From contig CM035318.1 in the NCBI GenBank assembly GCA_000497125.2, forward strand, positions 1,360,001 to 1,424,000: 64,000 nucleotides of DNA, read 5' to 3'. Each line of letters opens with the position of its first letter. Position 1 is the stretch's first letter. This document shows, piece after piece, positions 48,767 through 61,700 of this stretch. A model generated the notes under the pieces. It searched no databases and was not told the DNA's origin. It saw only the letters and a list, made by a program, of their open reading frames with translations. The DNA is from Spironucleus salmonicida (Eukaryota > Fornicata > Diplomonadida > Hexamitidae). Both the position numbers and the translations under genes were made by a program.

Positions 48767-48942
48767 CTTAATATTTGATTAAAAAAGTATTATATGAGTT
48801 ATTTAAATAATTGTATATTAAAAGAACAGCTACTTTAAAATCGTCTATAATTATTTTCTATATTTTTAAGTGCATTACATATATTATACGTGTAATAATA
48901 AATTATAATTAGATTTTAAAATGGATTTCCACTCCATTTGTC
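48767..48942 (+). other. eL24-eS17 intergenic region
   Basis: A 176-bp spacer of mostly A/T. It carries the eS17 start element at its end and presumably the eL24 polyadenylation signal. No ORF. Confidence 0.5.
48926..48936 (+). promoter_or_regulatory. TTTCCACTCCA element at the eS17 start
   Basis: Ends 6 nt before the ATG; same 11-mer as in front of eL24. Confidence 0.65.
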
Positions 48943-49296
48943 ATGGCTAAGATCAGAACTAAGACTGTGAAGAGAGCATCCCGCAAGGTTATTGAAGCTC
49001 ATTTTAACAAACTTTCTCACGATTATACTGAAAATAAGAAAGCTTTCCGTTCTAATAAAATTGCTAAAGTCTAGACCAAACGTCTTAGAAATAAGATTGT
49101 AGGTTACACTACTCGTCTTATGGTTCGTCTTCAGAAAGGTCCTATTAATGGTATATCTCTTAAGCTCTAGGAAGAAGAACGTGAAAGAAGAGATAACTAT
49201 GTTCCTGAGAGATCATTATTCGAGATCGAAAAACTTACCTGTTCGGAAGATACCTATTAAATGACTAAACATATCGGTTTTACATTTACTGAATGA
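48943..49296 (+). CDS. RPS17: 40S ribosomal protein eS17
   Basis: A 117-aa small-subunit protein. The N-terminus [20 protein letters not shown], then [15 protein letters not shown] and the block [20 protein letters not shown] (residues about 65-84) are near-universal for eS17. The Q in [11 protein letters not shown] is encoded by TAG and another Gln (KVQTKR) also by TAG, which gives the clearest local proof of the reassigned code. The length is close to the family's ~130, with a shorter C-terminal tail. It converges on the TBL1-like gene, whose stop lies 20 nt beyond. Confidence 0.96.
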
Positions 49297-49316
49297 TATA
49301 ATTTTGTAAAAATAGT

Positions 49317-51257
49317 TCACTTTTGTATAGGCCATCGTAATTATATAGAAATTCCACCACTACTACTTCCATAAACAATGCTATCCTAACATGAGTCAAA
49401 GGTTTAGATTTCTGCCAATTTAAATATTTATCTTTCTTAAAAATCATCATTTTTAATATCAATTTAATATACCATACCTTTAGAAATAGCATTGATGAAA
49501 TCACCTTCTTATATTATAAAGTTTACATCGTTTGGCATAATCCAATCTAGTTTGATCAGTGGAATACCATTTTCAATACCACCAAGCAAAAATACATGAT
49601 TTCCACTAATATAAGCAACACCTTATGGTAAACTAATTGCTGATAAAACTACTTAATCAACTTGAAATTCTGATATCTTATTTTGCTATATATTATACTC
49701 ATAACAGTTTAATGTATCAGTAAAAATATAAGCATTACCATTAAGTTCTGTAATTATTTGAGGTCTGTTTTCAAGTTAAATCTTAATTCCCTCTTTACCT
49801 AGTTCTGAAATTAATAATAAATTATCCGATCTTGCTGAAATAATAAAATCACCTATAAGACACAAACAGGTAACGCTAGCCGAATATATATTTAGTTCAT
49901 CATAACAACTATTTAATAATAAATATTCAACACCATCTTCTGCACTTTATGTAATAAATGAGGTTGACATCCGAGAAGCTATCATGGTATTAAGTTATAA
50001 TAAATATGGACTAGATGTACTGCCATATGCAATTAAATAAGTTTTAAATTATCTTCCTTCTTATATCATTGTCTAACTTAGTAGCAATGAACCAAAGGGT
50101 TTCCCAGAATATATTTAAAGTATTTCTGGAATCATTGTATTATCATCAAATAAAATATTTAGCTTAAAAATATTAATTGTTCCATCTGACTACGATATAA
50201 TGAATCTATTTCTATTTTGCATTAAATGAATGGATACAATGTCCGAATTTTATATATTGGAGGTTATTATATTGCCAGAAATAAATTATTACTAATCGTT
50301 AAAAATAATAATAAATGCTTGTCCTACCTAATCACCAAATATAATAATTCGGCTGCATTCAATATTTTTAACATCTTTAGCATCTTCATCTTTCTATAGT
50401 AAATCGCATTCACAGAAAACATTTTCACATGTACATAAGTGTTACTTGTTTTATTCAGTAACTTTTAGGATTTTTTCTAATAAATTTGTCTAAATTGCTG
50501 ATATAGATGAACTTGTAGCCTTAATAAATGCTGAAAATGATATATACTATTATACATCTTCCTTTAACAATGTATCTTAATCCAAAATTTAATTTTGGTT
50601 TAATTATATTTATTTTTGATATTTGAAAAATTGATCTTATGTATCTATTGTAATATTAGACATTTAACTATTAAGTTTTTCAAGTAAAAAATCAATTGAT
50701 AATGCAGAAATTTTCATCTCAGATAGATACTTTTCTTATTATGATTTTTAGTCATTTTATTAAATTTCTTCTTGATTACTTGTAAATTTTGATTCTAATA
50801 TTTCATTAGTTAGAGATTCTAATTTAATTTATTCTAATTAATCAATTTATGGTTGTAAATAGACTTTCTAAAGTATATCAGATTAAGTAAACAATATTGG
50901 TGTTGGCAAATTAGATAGTGATTCCTTGTTTTGAGATTTATCTAGAAATAAAGGATCGTATCTTTGTAAAGTTTAGTTAATTAAATGAACAGTTGAGCAA
51001 GAGTGAGGCTCAAACAATTAAAAAGGTTTATTACATGCATGAAGTTAACCCTTAGAGTCAATATGCATTTCAATATCTAATAACTACAAAGATTTTTACA
51101 ATAATGCAACTAGTAATCCCTTTGGTACATTTTATGGATCTGGTGCAAATTTAGATATATCCAATTCATTAAAAAATGAAAATGCAGCATGTTCATATCC
51201 TTATTCTAGTAAATATCTATAAACTAAATAATTAAGTTCATTTGCATGAAGACTCAT
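49317..51257 (-). CDS. LisH-domain protein, TBL1/SIF2-like N-terminus
   Basis: A 646-aa protein. The N-terminal LisH motif ELNYLVYRYLLEQGYEHAAF (residues about 7-26) closely matches TBL1/TBLR1 ('[20 protein letters not shown]'), and LLVALLQKSLQLLDIEMHID after it matches the TBL1 tetramerisation region. In that family these are subunits of histone-deacetylase corepressor complexes. A coiled-coil linker follows (about 100-230). The C-terminal ~400 residues are strand-rich as for a beta-propeller (GNHVFLLGGIENGIPLI), but GH/WD dipeptides are scarce, so the WD repeats are diverged. Length exceeds animal TBL1 (~520). Confidence 0.65.
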
Positions 51258-52052
51258 TATAATAGGAAAGAAAAATATGATACGTATGATCTATACTATA
51301 TTATATAATATTAAAAGAGTAGAGTCATATATTTATTTAATTATTGTGTCCCTAATTTCATCCTCTAGTCTTCAGGCTAGGAAAGTATTAGTATTATGAA
51401 AGGGTATAGATAATTAATTCATTTAATAGCATTTGGTAATTTAACTTATATATTACTATTCATTTTATTATATATGTATATAATTTAATTAGTTAGTAAT
51501 CATTTTTCTTAATAAACTGCAAGCTTATATCAGTTCCTTGATTTATTATTATTCAAGTATAATCTAATCTTATTGGTATATCTGATTTTATTTAAACATG
51601 ACTATTATGACGACCTTGAAACTTATATATTATAAAATTATTCCATAATAATACGATTATTACTAATTGGATAACTTGCTGAAATGTAATATCTGTAATG
51701 ATATATATATTTATAATAATTAATCTATTAACACGAAGCGCCTTATTAAATTATGGCTTCATTAAATTCCTATAATTAATAATATTTTATAATAAATATA
51801 AATATTAAATTAATGCATTTAAGTAGTATTTACATATCGTTTTCAACTTAATAAATGCTAAACTTAAAATATATACAAAATCAAGGATTATATTTAAAAT
51901 ATTGTATTAAGAAATAACATGCAGTAAATATATTTATAATATTTAAAGGAATGATATTAAATTTATCAAATGACAGAAATATATAAAATTATAAAAAAAT
52001 AAAATTATATTATTATCATACTACATCAATCTTAAAATTTATTTCATTAAAA
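51258..52052. other. AT-rich intergenic region with a small structured GC patch
   Basis: 795 bp between divergent starts. Nearly all A/T with no ORF I can support. One short patch at about 51347-51405 is GC-richer and can fold (see findings). The start of the next gene is preceded by TTTCATTAAAA. Confidence 0.5.
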
Positions 52053-55000
52053 ATGAGATCATGCTCACCAACTTCAAAAATAAGTAATAAACTTTAACAG
52101 TTGACTTAATATAATTAACAGATGCCAAATATTAAATAATAAGATCTAGTTGATTTAATTCACGTTCATCAGTAAAATTAGTTTCCGGAAGATGAGGTCC
52201 CTCCAAGCAAGTTACCTTATAAATTGAAAGTCTCAAAATTTCCAACTAATAAACCCATAAGTAAAGAAGAAAGGGGTTGGTTACTGTAGCTAGTGTAACA
52301 AGAGTTGGTAAAGACACTTAATTAACATTCTGCATTAGAATTAGCTAGCTAAATTTAGTTTGAATTAGCAAGACATATGTAAAATGCTTTTAAAATTCCT
52401 ATTTTTTAGCATAATTAAAATCCATTTTCAGAACTCATTTTTATCTAGAAAAAGTTATCTGATTTTATCGCGGATATATCATCAAACTCTTTAATTGATA
52501 ATATTGATTAGTATTCAGAGACATTAAGATCTAATAATTAAGATAATAAAATTTTCATCATGGAAACATAATAAAAATAGTTATAAATTGAATATGACTC
52601 ATTAAAAACGACATATTAAATTGAACAGTAAAAAATATCAACAATAGAATTTTAAGTATAGGAAATGAGAAAATAGAGGGATGATAAACATGAAATAAAC
52701 ACCAGATTAGTAGATAAAATTAAAAAAATGTAAAATGAAATAGAAGAAAAATAATTACAAATAGAAGAATTAAAACTACAAAAAAATTCAAATATTATTG
52801 TTAATGATGTAGTTTCTTCAAACAAAATTTAGCTTTTACCTAGACCTCACTCTGTAAATACATCTAAAATATTAAAAAATACGGGTTCGTTATTTGATTC
52901 TAAAATGAAAAATAAATAATTATTAGTTTAATAAGATATCTTATTGCCTCATAATTATACCAGAGAAGATTCTTTGAAATATAGTTAGTTTTAAGTTAAA
53001 GTAGATGAAAATATAAGTTCAATTAGTAATCATCTAAATACTACTCTTGTAAATTCAACTACATAAAAATAAATTCATGATAAAACACATCTTGTAAATT
53101 AGTTTGAAGCAGAAATTGATATGATTCCAACATAATAAGTAATGAAGTATAACCCTAAGTATAAGACATAAGTTCCAGAAACTATTGGTTATTCAAGAGT
53201 TGAATAGGCTGAAATTATGATGTCTGATGGCCTAAAAGTTGAAGAAGTAGAAAGTTTATTTGATCCTTAATTTCCCGATAACTACATATCTTGTAACTAT
53301 AATAATGCTGATATTATTAATTTTAGAGATACAGAGTTTAATCCTATAACAAGAGAAATTACAAGTATTAAAAAAAGAATAATACCAGATAATGTTAATG
53401 AATAAAATATTATTTTTTCTTCTTAAAAATTGGTTGAAGGAATAATTGATTAAGCTGAAGATGATAGTTATAATTTAGAAACTAAAGTAATTAATTTAAT
53501 ATAATAAGAAAACAACACAAATAAGACATTTGATCAGTTTTTTAGTTACACAAAAGATTAATTTTAATTTTAGCAATTGAAACTAACAATATAACAACAT
53601 AGAAATTCACTTTCACACTATACTATGCCTATACTACTCGATGATTCGTTATTAATTAATACAGACTATTAAATTAAGTATTAAACTCACAGTCCTCTTT
53701 TGAAGTAGATATAATGTATATAATTATAAAATTCAGCAGTATAAGCTATCTTAGGAACCACTTCGTCTGGAGGTATTATAGGGCTATATTCCGCTACAGA
53801 AAATGATATTTAGGATTCTATTAACTAAATTAAAACCTCATTTATAGCACCTGGGGGTGTTTCATACTCTAATTCAATATTTGGAGCAAATTTTGCAACT
53901 GCTTAGAAAAATCCATTTTCTTCCTAATAATAAATAAATTAAGATTGGAACATAATTAAAGGTGCAGTTAAAGAAAATATTGATACATTGTAAGAAATAA
54001 GAGATATTAAAGTTACTAAATTTTTTATGGATTTTTTAAAAAAGAGCAAAGAGCCACCGCATATCATGAATTTATTATTGTTTTACGTCAAATAGTATCT
54101 GGCTAGTAAAGCAGTTAGCTATAATTTATGCGGCCTTAAAAATAAGCCAAGCTGTTAATTAATGAAAATTTTAGGCCCAGTACCTATTTAGGATTTAATT
54201 TCATGTATCACAGGATAAGATTTTGACAAATTAATAAATGAAGGAGTGGTTAAAATCAATTAAAAAATATATAAAGAATTTTAAAATATTAGTAGCAGTA
54301 AAAATTAGGCAATATTTCTTGAAGCTATTAATAAACTAAATTTTGTTAATTCAGAGGAAATATTTGGTCTTTAGGCTATTAAAAAATGCCTAAAATAGAA
54401 CAAGTTAACTTTATACAATTATTAATAATTACTATAATAAGTTGATTTAATATTTACATCAAGATTCGCATTTTAAAGTAGAATTAAAGACCATTCTGTT
54501 TATTAACGTGGGTATATAGAATTTGTTTAATTTTTATATACTTTTATTCTAGAATAAAATAATTATATAAAAGAGTAAGCAGATAAAGTAATTGTTTCTC
54601 TTTCATATAGTTCATTAGTGTATATTGCTTATTTAAATATCAATGAGGAAAAAGAAAAAAGAAACTACATTCATTATGATAATGAAAAAGATAAGTTAAG
54701 TTTTTCTAGTACTTGTTCAGCTTGCAATTCATAATTATTAGTTATATTTCATTAGATATTAAATGATTAATTTTAGGAGCAAGATATAGAATTTATTATA
54801 TTTGTATATAATGTAATAAGAAATATTTCATCGTATAGTAGTATTATTAATTTTAGTTTTATAAAATAGGAAGTAGCAGAGGTAGCAATTACTAAAATAT
54901 TTTAATAACTTTAAGTAGCTGGTATATCTGGTTTTATGAAAACAGTAGTTGATGATGTATTGTAATAGCTGTATAAGGTTGTAATAAAAATTAATGATGA

Positions 55001-55958
55001 AAATATCATAGTAGATATAGGGAAAGTTATTTTTTTATGTTTAAAATGTAAAGAATAACTGTGTAGCCATTTTATTTCAACAACAGTATATAAATTTGAA
55101 AAATTAGACAATATTAAATTAGAAGATTATATTAGAATTATGATGACATTGGTACCAAAACTCAGCCCCTAATATCCTCCAATGCTTGATATGTTTAAAT
55201 CAATCTATATATCATATTTAATAAAAAATGGTAATATATCTATTAAAAATATGTTAACGAACCCTGATTTATATATTTCATAAAATATTACTAACTTTGA
55301 ACTCAAAATATATGATTATTACTCAGAATTTATACCTGTTTTAAAGCTTAATAGACTATTTTACTCCTTATCTGATATTTCATTAGTGCCAATAAATAAA
55401 TAATATGAATTATCTATATAAGAACTTACACCTAAAATTGAGTTAGCAGTTAAAATCATTTCATAGTCATTTGTGTCAAACGGCTTAGGTTTATCTCCTA
55501 TTTTTGAACCATTTATTATTCCAAGTGCATTTAATGCATGTGATTTTAGGTTAGGGGCAAATCCTGATACAGAATTAACATTTTTAGATTAGCAGCGACC
55601 GTTATCTCTGATGATTGGGAAATCTGTTACTTTATTGTTTCTAGGCTTTAAATAAGCTGCGACATAAGACCAGTTACATTCTATTAATTTTCTATAATAA
55701 ATGCTGACAATGATATTACGAGGATTATCAACATTAAGAGTATATCAAACTTTTAATCCAAAGTAACATGAGAAAAGGATATAATTAATTTCTTTTTATA
55801 GTAACCTCATATAATAAGTAGGAGATTTTATTATGTAAAACACATATATTGATGAGCTAAAATCAGCGATTGGGGTAGATTTTGATGAAAGTATCATAAA
55901 CGATGTTGATAGATTAATGATGCTAAGTAGAAATTTTCTGCTACAATGGAAAAAATGA
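52053..55958 (+). CDS. Large uncharacterised Gln-rich helical protein, 1,301 aa
   Basis: I do not recognise this protein. Residues about 1-100 include a short proline-containing segment followed by ERGWLLQLVQQELVKTLNQH; residues about 150-260 are coiled coil (IEQQKISTIEFQVQEMRKQR-like heptads); about 260-560 is low-complexity Asn/Ser/Gln. From about 620 the sequence becomes an alpha-solenoid-like series of paired helices to the end (KFFMDFLKKSKEPPHIMNLL, YIRIMMTLVPKLSPQYPPML). This order of coiled coil then helical repeats occurs in nuclear-pore and mRNA-export proteins such as GLE1, but no specific motif supports that. Its TGA is 3 nt from the convergent REV3 stop. Confidence 0.6.
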
Positions 55959-55961
55959 GTA

Positions 55962-58900
55962 TCATTCTAATAATTTTTTAATTGTGCCGTATTGTACTGT
56001 CAGTGATTAATACAAACTATTTTGATAAAAAACTGGGCAATTATAGTTTTAGCAGATAATATTTTAGTTTTCATCTAGCCCTCCACAATCATAACAAACT
56101 TATTATATACGTTGATACTATTTATAATATGAATGATACAAACTGTGGAGAACTATTTAATCATTAATACAGTTTTTGCAGATGGAAATTTTATTTGATT
56201 CATAAATATTAGTTGTTCGGCAGCATATGCATATTTATTTAGGCCGTTACAATAAAATATCCTATTTAACTGGTATTGGTTTAAATAAATATTAATTATG
56301 GGGAGTTATTATATTAACAGTTAGAAATTAATATAAGTGAGGATTGATAATAGCCGGTAATGATGACCTTTATAGGTTGAAAGATGTTAATTTTAATGAA
56401 AATCGGCTAGTACGCTAGTATTATACAGTAAATAATTCTTATCTAGGTATCTTGATTATAATTGTCGCGACTTATTACCAAATATCTTCAATATTTAAAC
56501 CACAAACCCCAAAAATTCTTTATAAAGCTGGGATTAAAAGCTTTTCTGTATAGTAAATGTAATTTGGGGTAAGTTATGATCCGTCAATAAAATTTTTACC
56601 TAACATAAATGGTTTAACAAAAGATGAATCTTCTAATACAACATATGAATAATATTCGCCATTATCTAAGTTTGTAAAAGTTTACTAATGCTTTTTAGAT
56701 AAATTTCCGTGATATTTTTTATTTATTACTAACAAATTTGGATCAAAATTGGTAACTAGCATTATTAATTATCTTACCAAGAATTTTTTAACGTAGGATA
56801 AGTCAGAGGTTGAAAATAAAATGTGTAATGCATTAGAAATAGTAGACTAAACTAATAAGGGTGAATCTCTTTTTATAGATTCTATTCCTTTAGCATCAAT
56901 TTTGGATGTAAATTCTCTTATTTAGAACTTAGATAACTTAATATTTTCAATATCATTTATAAATTATGATGTTTTATTGATTGAAGAATAATATATCTGT
57001 TAATCTAATAAATCTATAACTTAAGGATTATAAGATTTCCCAACATATCGCTTTTTAGAAATCAAGAATGAAGGAAAATAAATCTTTTCAAATTTGATTT
57101 TCATAGGATATTGTAGTGACTTATTTATTACAGTTAAGATTTATTTACCTATTTTATTAGCTAATAATAATAATTATGAGTCTGTATAATCTAATTTAGT
57201 ATCAGAAATAAGTTACGTAGTATCTATGAACATGCTATCAGTATCAGAGTAGACGACTTTACAACCACCAAATTATTATTCGACTAGTTTAATTGCACAT
57301 TCTAACGTTTATCTAGATATTTACATTATAGAATCGCCTATTTCTGATACTGGCATTTTTCCAGAAAATGTAGCAGCTGTATAACCATAAGTTGTATTCA
57401 TTAACATTTTAAGCTCAAGCTATTTACTAGTCAACTTATGAATTTCATTTTATAAATACACAATAGCTTAGTTTAACTATGAATACGAATGATTGGTTTG
57501 GTACTATAACAAAATATCTAATTCTTTTTCATAATTTTAAATTTTTGTATTTAGCTCTCCTCTACTTTTAAGGCAGCTTAGCATCATTTAAGGAATAACA
57601 CCTTATCGAATTCTTGGTTTGACAAAAAGGCAACTACTGGGGCTATATATAACACTATTTTTATTTAAGTCTTATATTTCTTCTTTATAGAACTAAATAT
57701 CAAATGGCCCTAATTATTAAATGTTTTTAAAGTTTTTAAGAACTGTCGAATAACAAATATTATAAGCAGCCATAACACTTGGATATAAAGAAGAAAAGTC
57801 GAATATAAGTAATGGCTTTGAATAGTATTTTGTTTCAGGTTCAGATACTAACGGTAACGCTTCCAATGCCTTCATATTTGATATTTACTATAGTGTAGGT
57901 GTTGGACCAATTATAATATTTCTATTTCTACATATAGTTAACAGCATTGCATTTATTTTAAATTATGATCCTCTTGACAAAACTTCGTAAATTGGTAGTT
58001 GAAATAATTTAGCAGATTCTAATGCGCCAGATATAAATCCAGATCTTTGAACAAATTTTTGTTATTATATTATAAAAGACATACAGTATTTTAAAATCTA
58101 AAAATAAGATATGTCGATTTATTAAATGTGTTCAGAAGAAGGAAGATCACTAAATACTATTGATAGTTCTTTAGGATCTTTACTAACTAGTCCATTATTA
58201 AAATAATCATTTAAATATTATAAATCAAAAGGTAATGAAGTAGTATTAATTTTTAGAACTTAGCATATATTTAAAAATGAATGATTGTTCAATTTTAGCA
58301 ATTATCGAGATATTGATTGAATACTAAAAATTAATCGTCCAGAAATTGTCTTATGTTTAGAATATATGTTAGAAAATGGGCCTAATTTCTAATATTTTTC
58401 ATATATATTTTTATCTTTGGAAAAAGCATGGTTCACTTTTTAAGGTGTCCTGCTTATTTTTGTTAAAAAATCAAATTAATACTTAGATGCTTGAATTGCT
58501 ATTCTTCCAATACCATCCATAGTAATTTTAAATGAAAGAATAATATCTGGATCAATTTCCTGTAATATTTATGGTAAGTATGAAGTATATACTTATTTTT
58601 CATCTAAAAATAACATATTATTTATTTAAATCTAATTAATATTTAATTAATTTTTTATTTAATTAAAAATTCTTTTAAATGAATTAATTTTATTCTAATC
58701 ATTGTTGATTATGAATGAATCTTAGAAAAAACAAACACCATACTTAAAATTAAACTATTACTCATTCTTATATGTATAAATGTTATATAAGTTTTCAGTA
58801 TTATAAAATATATAATGAACACCAAGATTTAAAATAAGTGGTTCAATATGAAGAACAACAAAATTATCTCTTTGCTATAATTATGACTTTTACTAAGTAA

Positions 58901-60197
58901 GTTTGGAAATAATATTGTCTACTAGTTCTGTGGATATTTAGATTTCGGATTGCTTTTATTTAGATCTTAAATTTTCAGGATTATCAAGTAGTTTTAACTA
59001 AAATTTTATATTCTAAATTTAATGCTAATAATAAAAATTTCCTTAAATTTAATCAACATCTATTTCTTATTTACTATGCTTATCCATATTTTCATCTTTA
59101 CTGAACAATATGTTTTATACAAAATTATGTTCTTGTAATAAGCCAGTAACATGATCAAATGCATACTTTGAACCAGCCCATTCGAAACATTAAGACTAAA
59201 TATCTTTTAGATCACTAAATCGTAAATTTTAGACTTGTGCATCATCAAAATCAAATTCTTATGTAATTTCTGTTTACTAAATTTGGAAAATATCCTATTC
59301 AGATTATGATAGTTCTTCATTAAAATTATTACCACCACCATCGAGTATACCTTAGAAATTTATTTGATTCTTTTAGTTTGATACTTCGATGTTATCAGAA
59401 TCTGAAAAATTAACTTCATTAAAAGAAAAATTATTTTCTTCAAGATTATCATATAATATATTTGATCTATCGATACTTTACTTCATCAAAAGTTAATTCT
59501 AAAGTTGAGGTGAAAGCTACTATGTTTGTGTACTTATATGATCTCGATTTTTTAATATATTATGAACAGTAGTTATAAATTCTAAATCGCATGTTGATTA
59601 TTTATTTTCAGCTGGAAAACACTAACATTAAATTTCATTAGCATTAATACCTATATCAACAGAAAATTTAGTGAAGTCATGTATATGTGCTTCATATACT
59701 TAATATTTTCGGCCACATTTACCATTTGACAATAATTTATGTACAGGTTATATTAAATTCCATTCTGTTAAGAATATTTTCAAGAAATATTGATCTAAAT
59801 GATAACCCAACATAGGTATACCTTTAACTATATGAAATTCATGTATTGCACATGTTATTTATTATGATACTTTAGGATAAAAATCTTATACTGCTCTTTC
59901 AATTTATGGTATCAAATTTGCTCCTATTTAGTCTATATTTTAATCCTTTTATATTTAGACAAATATATATGGGAAAAATCCATGAACCTTTATAAGTACT
60001 GATAAAAACGGATTTTATTAAGTTCCTCTACAGAATAAATTTATAATTGGTACTTTAATAAGCTTAAGCTTCGTTGCTGGATGTATATCGGGATCTAACT
60101 ATGATGGTCTTTAAACATCTAACTCATAACATAAAAGCTGAGTTTAAACCTACTTCATTTACTTTTATATAATGGGATAGAATATTATATATAACAT
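55962..60197 (-). CDS. REV3: DNA polymerase zeta catalytic subunit REV3
   Basis: A 1,411-aa B-family polymerase for translesion synthesis. The N-terminus KLIKVPIINLFCRG, then VHGFFPYIFV and GIPMLGYHLDQYFLKIFL match the REV3 N-terminal domain. Motif A is IFDFSSLYPSVMAAYNICYS, motif B ANVTYGYTAATFSGKM-like, and motif C VVYSDTDSMFI with both catalytic Asp. The C-terminus has two four-Cys clusters (CICC/CKNC and CYDCGG/CQNYNC), for zinc and the Fe-S site that binds accessory subunits. It is much shorter than human REV3L (~3,130 aa) because the central region is missing, closer to the yeast size. The first ATG overlaps the stop of the upstream gene; a start at 60158 (MKQVQTQLL) fits the family better. 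Confidence 0.9.
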
Positions 60198-60871
60198 CAA
60201 TCATAAAACTCATTAAAGTCTTGATTTACATCTCCTAGATCAAATAAAGGTAAATCATACATACTTAAACTTAGTTGATAATCTTCAATTGGTCTATTAT
60301 CAGCGGAAATCATCAACTCTTACTGTTCAAACGTTTAGTTAATTGGTTCTAAAATTGGAAAATCAAATCCTTCGTCAAATGTATCAATAGCAGATTCTAG
60401 CTAATATTTTTTGAATGCTGGAAGAAATGCATTTCTAATCTTATGATGCGCAGTTTCTTAGTGAAAATCTACATATTCTCTAATATGCATTTTTTATTTC
60501 ACTAATTCAACGCCTTTCAAAATAGCCTCTTTTTCTGGGACTTATTCAGCTGCCAGCAATTATGCTTATTCTCTTGCGCATTTGGCAAACGTTTCTAGAA
60601 GATCTGAAGGCCATGAGGGAGAAGCTGACGCTTTGAAAGTATTATTGTAAAATTTATATAAATGCAGCCTGTCTTCTTATGACGAGTCTGCAACATTATC
60701 CCATATCAGTTTTTTTTATGATTAGTGTAAATTTTCATAGTATTTAATCATTTCTAATAGATTATTGTCAGAAAAATTTGTGTTAAACTGCTAATTTATA
60801 ATTTTTATTAGATGGTATTGGAATTTTTATTTAAATTCATCATTCGCCTTAGGCCTACGTTTCTAAGACAT
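60197..60871 (-). CDS. Uncharacterised protein overlapping the REV3 start, 224 aa
   Basis: I do not recognise this protein. It is helical and soluble, with two long charged helices (ETFAKCAREQAQLLAAEQVP near residues 95-115) and an acidic C-terminal third. The segment LIWDNVADSSQEDRLHLYKFYNNTFK has the W...L..Y...TF spacing of a small domain I recall in many hypothetical metamonad proteins; that is a weak memory-based link. Its TGA overlaps the first REV3 ATG by one base (TGATG on the minus strand). Confidence 0.6.
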
Positions 60872-60965
60872 TTTAAGATTTATACAAATAATGATATATT
60901 ATAAATATAATGTTACTGATATAAAAAAGTTATTTAATATATAATAATTAATATAATAATTAAAA

Positions 60966-61688
60966 ATGGACAGTATATAATATTGGACAAACAAAAACTG
61001 TTTTGATAAATAAAGCTGGATTGATGAAGACGGAAGAAACTAGGCAGAGGAATTTTTGAGTATAGAGAATAAATAAGAAATTACCAACACATAATTTTAA
61101 ATGCTATCGATTGAGAAAAAATAACAAATAACCGGGTTAAGAATTTTATTTTTAAATGATGGGATTTTGAACTGCCAAAATTTTTAAAGTCTAGAGTATT
61201 TAGATGTTTAAAAGTCTTCACTGTAAGGGTTTCAAAATATAAAACATATGTAGAGCTTAGTAATATTTTTAGGAGAGGATAATTTGATAGACAACATTGA
61301 TAATTTTATTGATTTACCTAAGTTACTATGGTTAGATTGTCCCCATAATAATATTAAGAATGTTAAGAATTTTAAGAATGATTGTAGCGTTATATAAATT
61401 GATATAACTAGTAACCCGATTTAAAGAAGTTTCACCCTACCTTCTTATAAGCAAATTCTAAAATATAGCTAAAATTGGTATAAAGAGACTTCGTAGTTAA
61501 TTAACATACTCAAATTTAGGGAAGATTAGAATGTTCTTTTTGAAAAGAATACATAAGTTGAATAATCATATTGTGATAAGAAAAAACTTGAATAATATAA
61601 TTAAACTATGATTAATTTATAAAAGAAGTAGCAAACACTCACATATTAGCTTAATAATCTAAAGATGTAATAATGCATTACTAAATGA
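60966..61688 (+). CDS. LRR-like (SDS22-type) protein, 240 aa
   Basis: Residues about 60-150 form leucine-rich-repeat-like units (LRILFLNDGIL, LEYLDVQKSSL, LPKLLWLDCPHNNI, VIQIDITSNPI) with the LxxLxLxxN spacing of SDS22/outer-arm-dynein light chain 1 type repeats. The N-terminus is acidic and the last 90 residues are a Gln/Lys coiled coil. LRR plus coiled coil is frequent in axonemal and centrosomal proteins. I cannot name the orthologue. Its stop lies 12 nt from the convergent gene. Confidence 0.65.
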
Positions 61689-61700
61689 AAAATATTTTTG

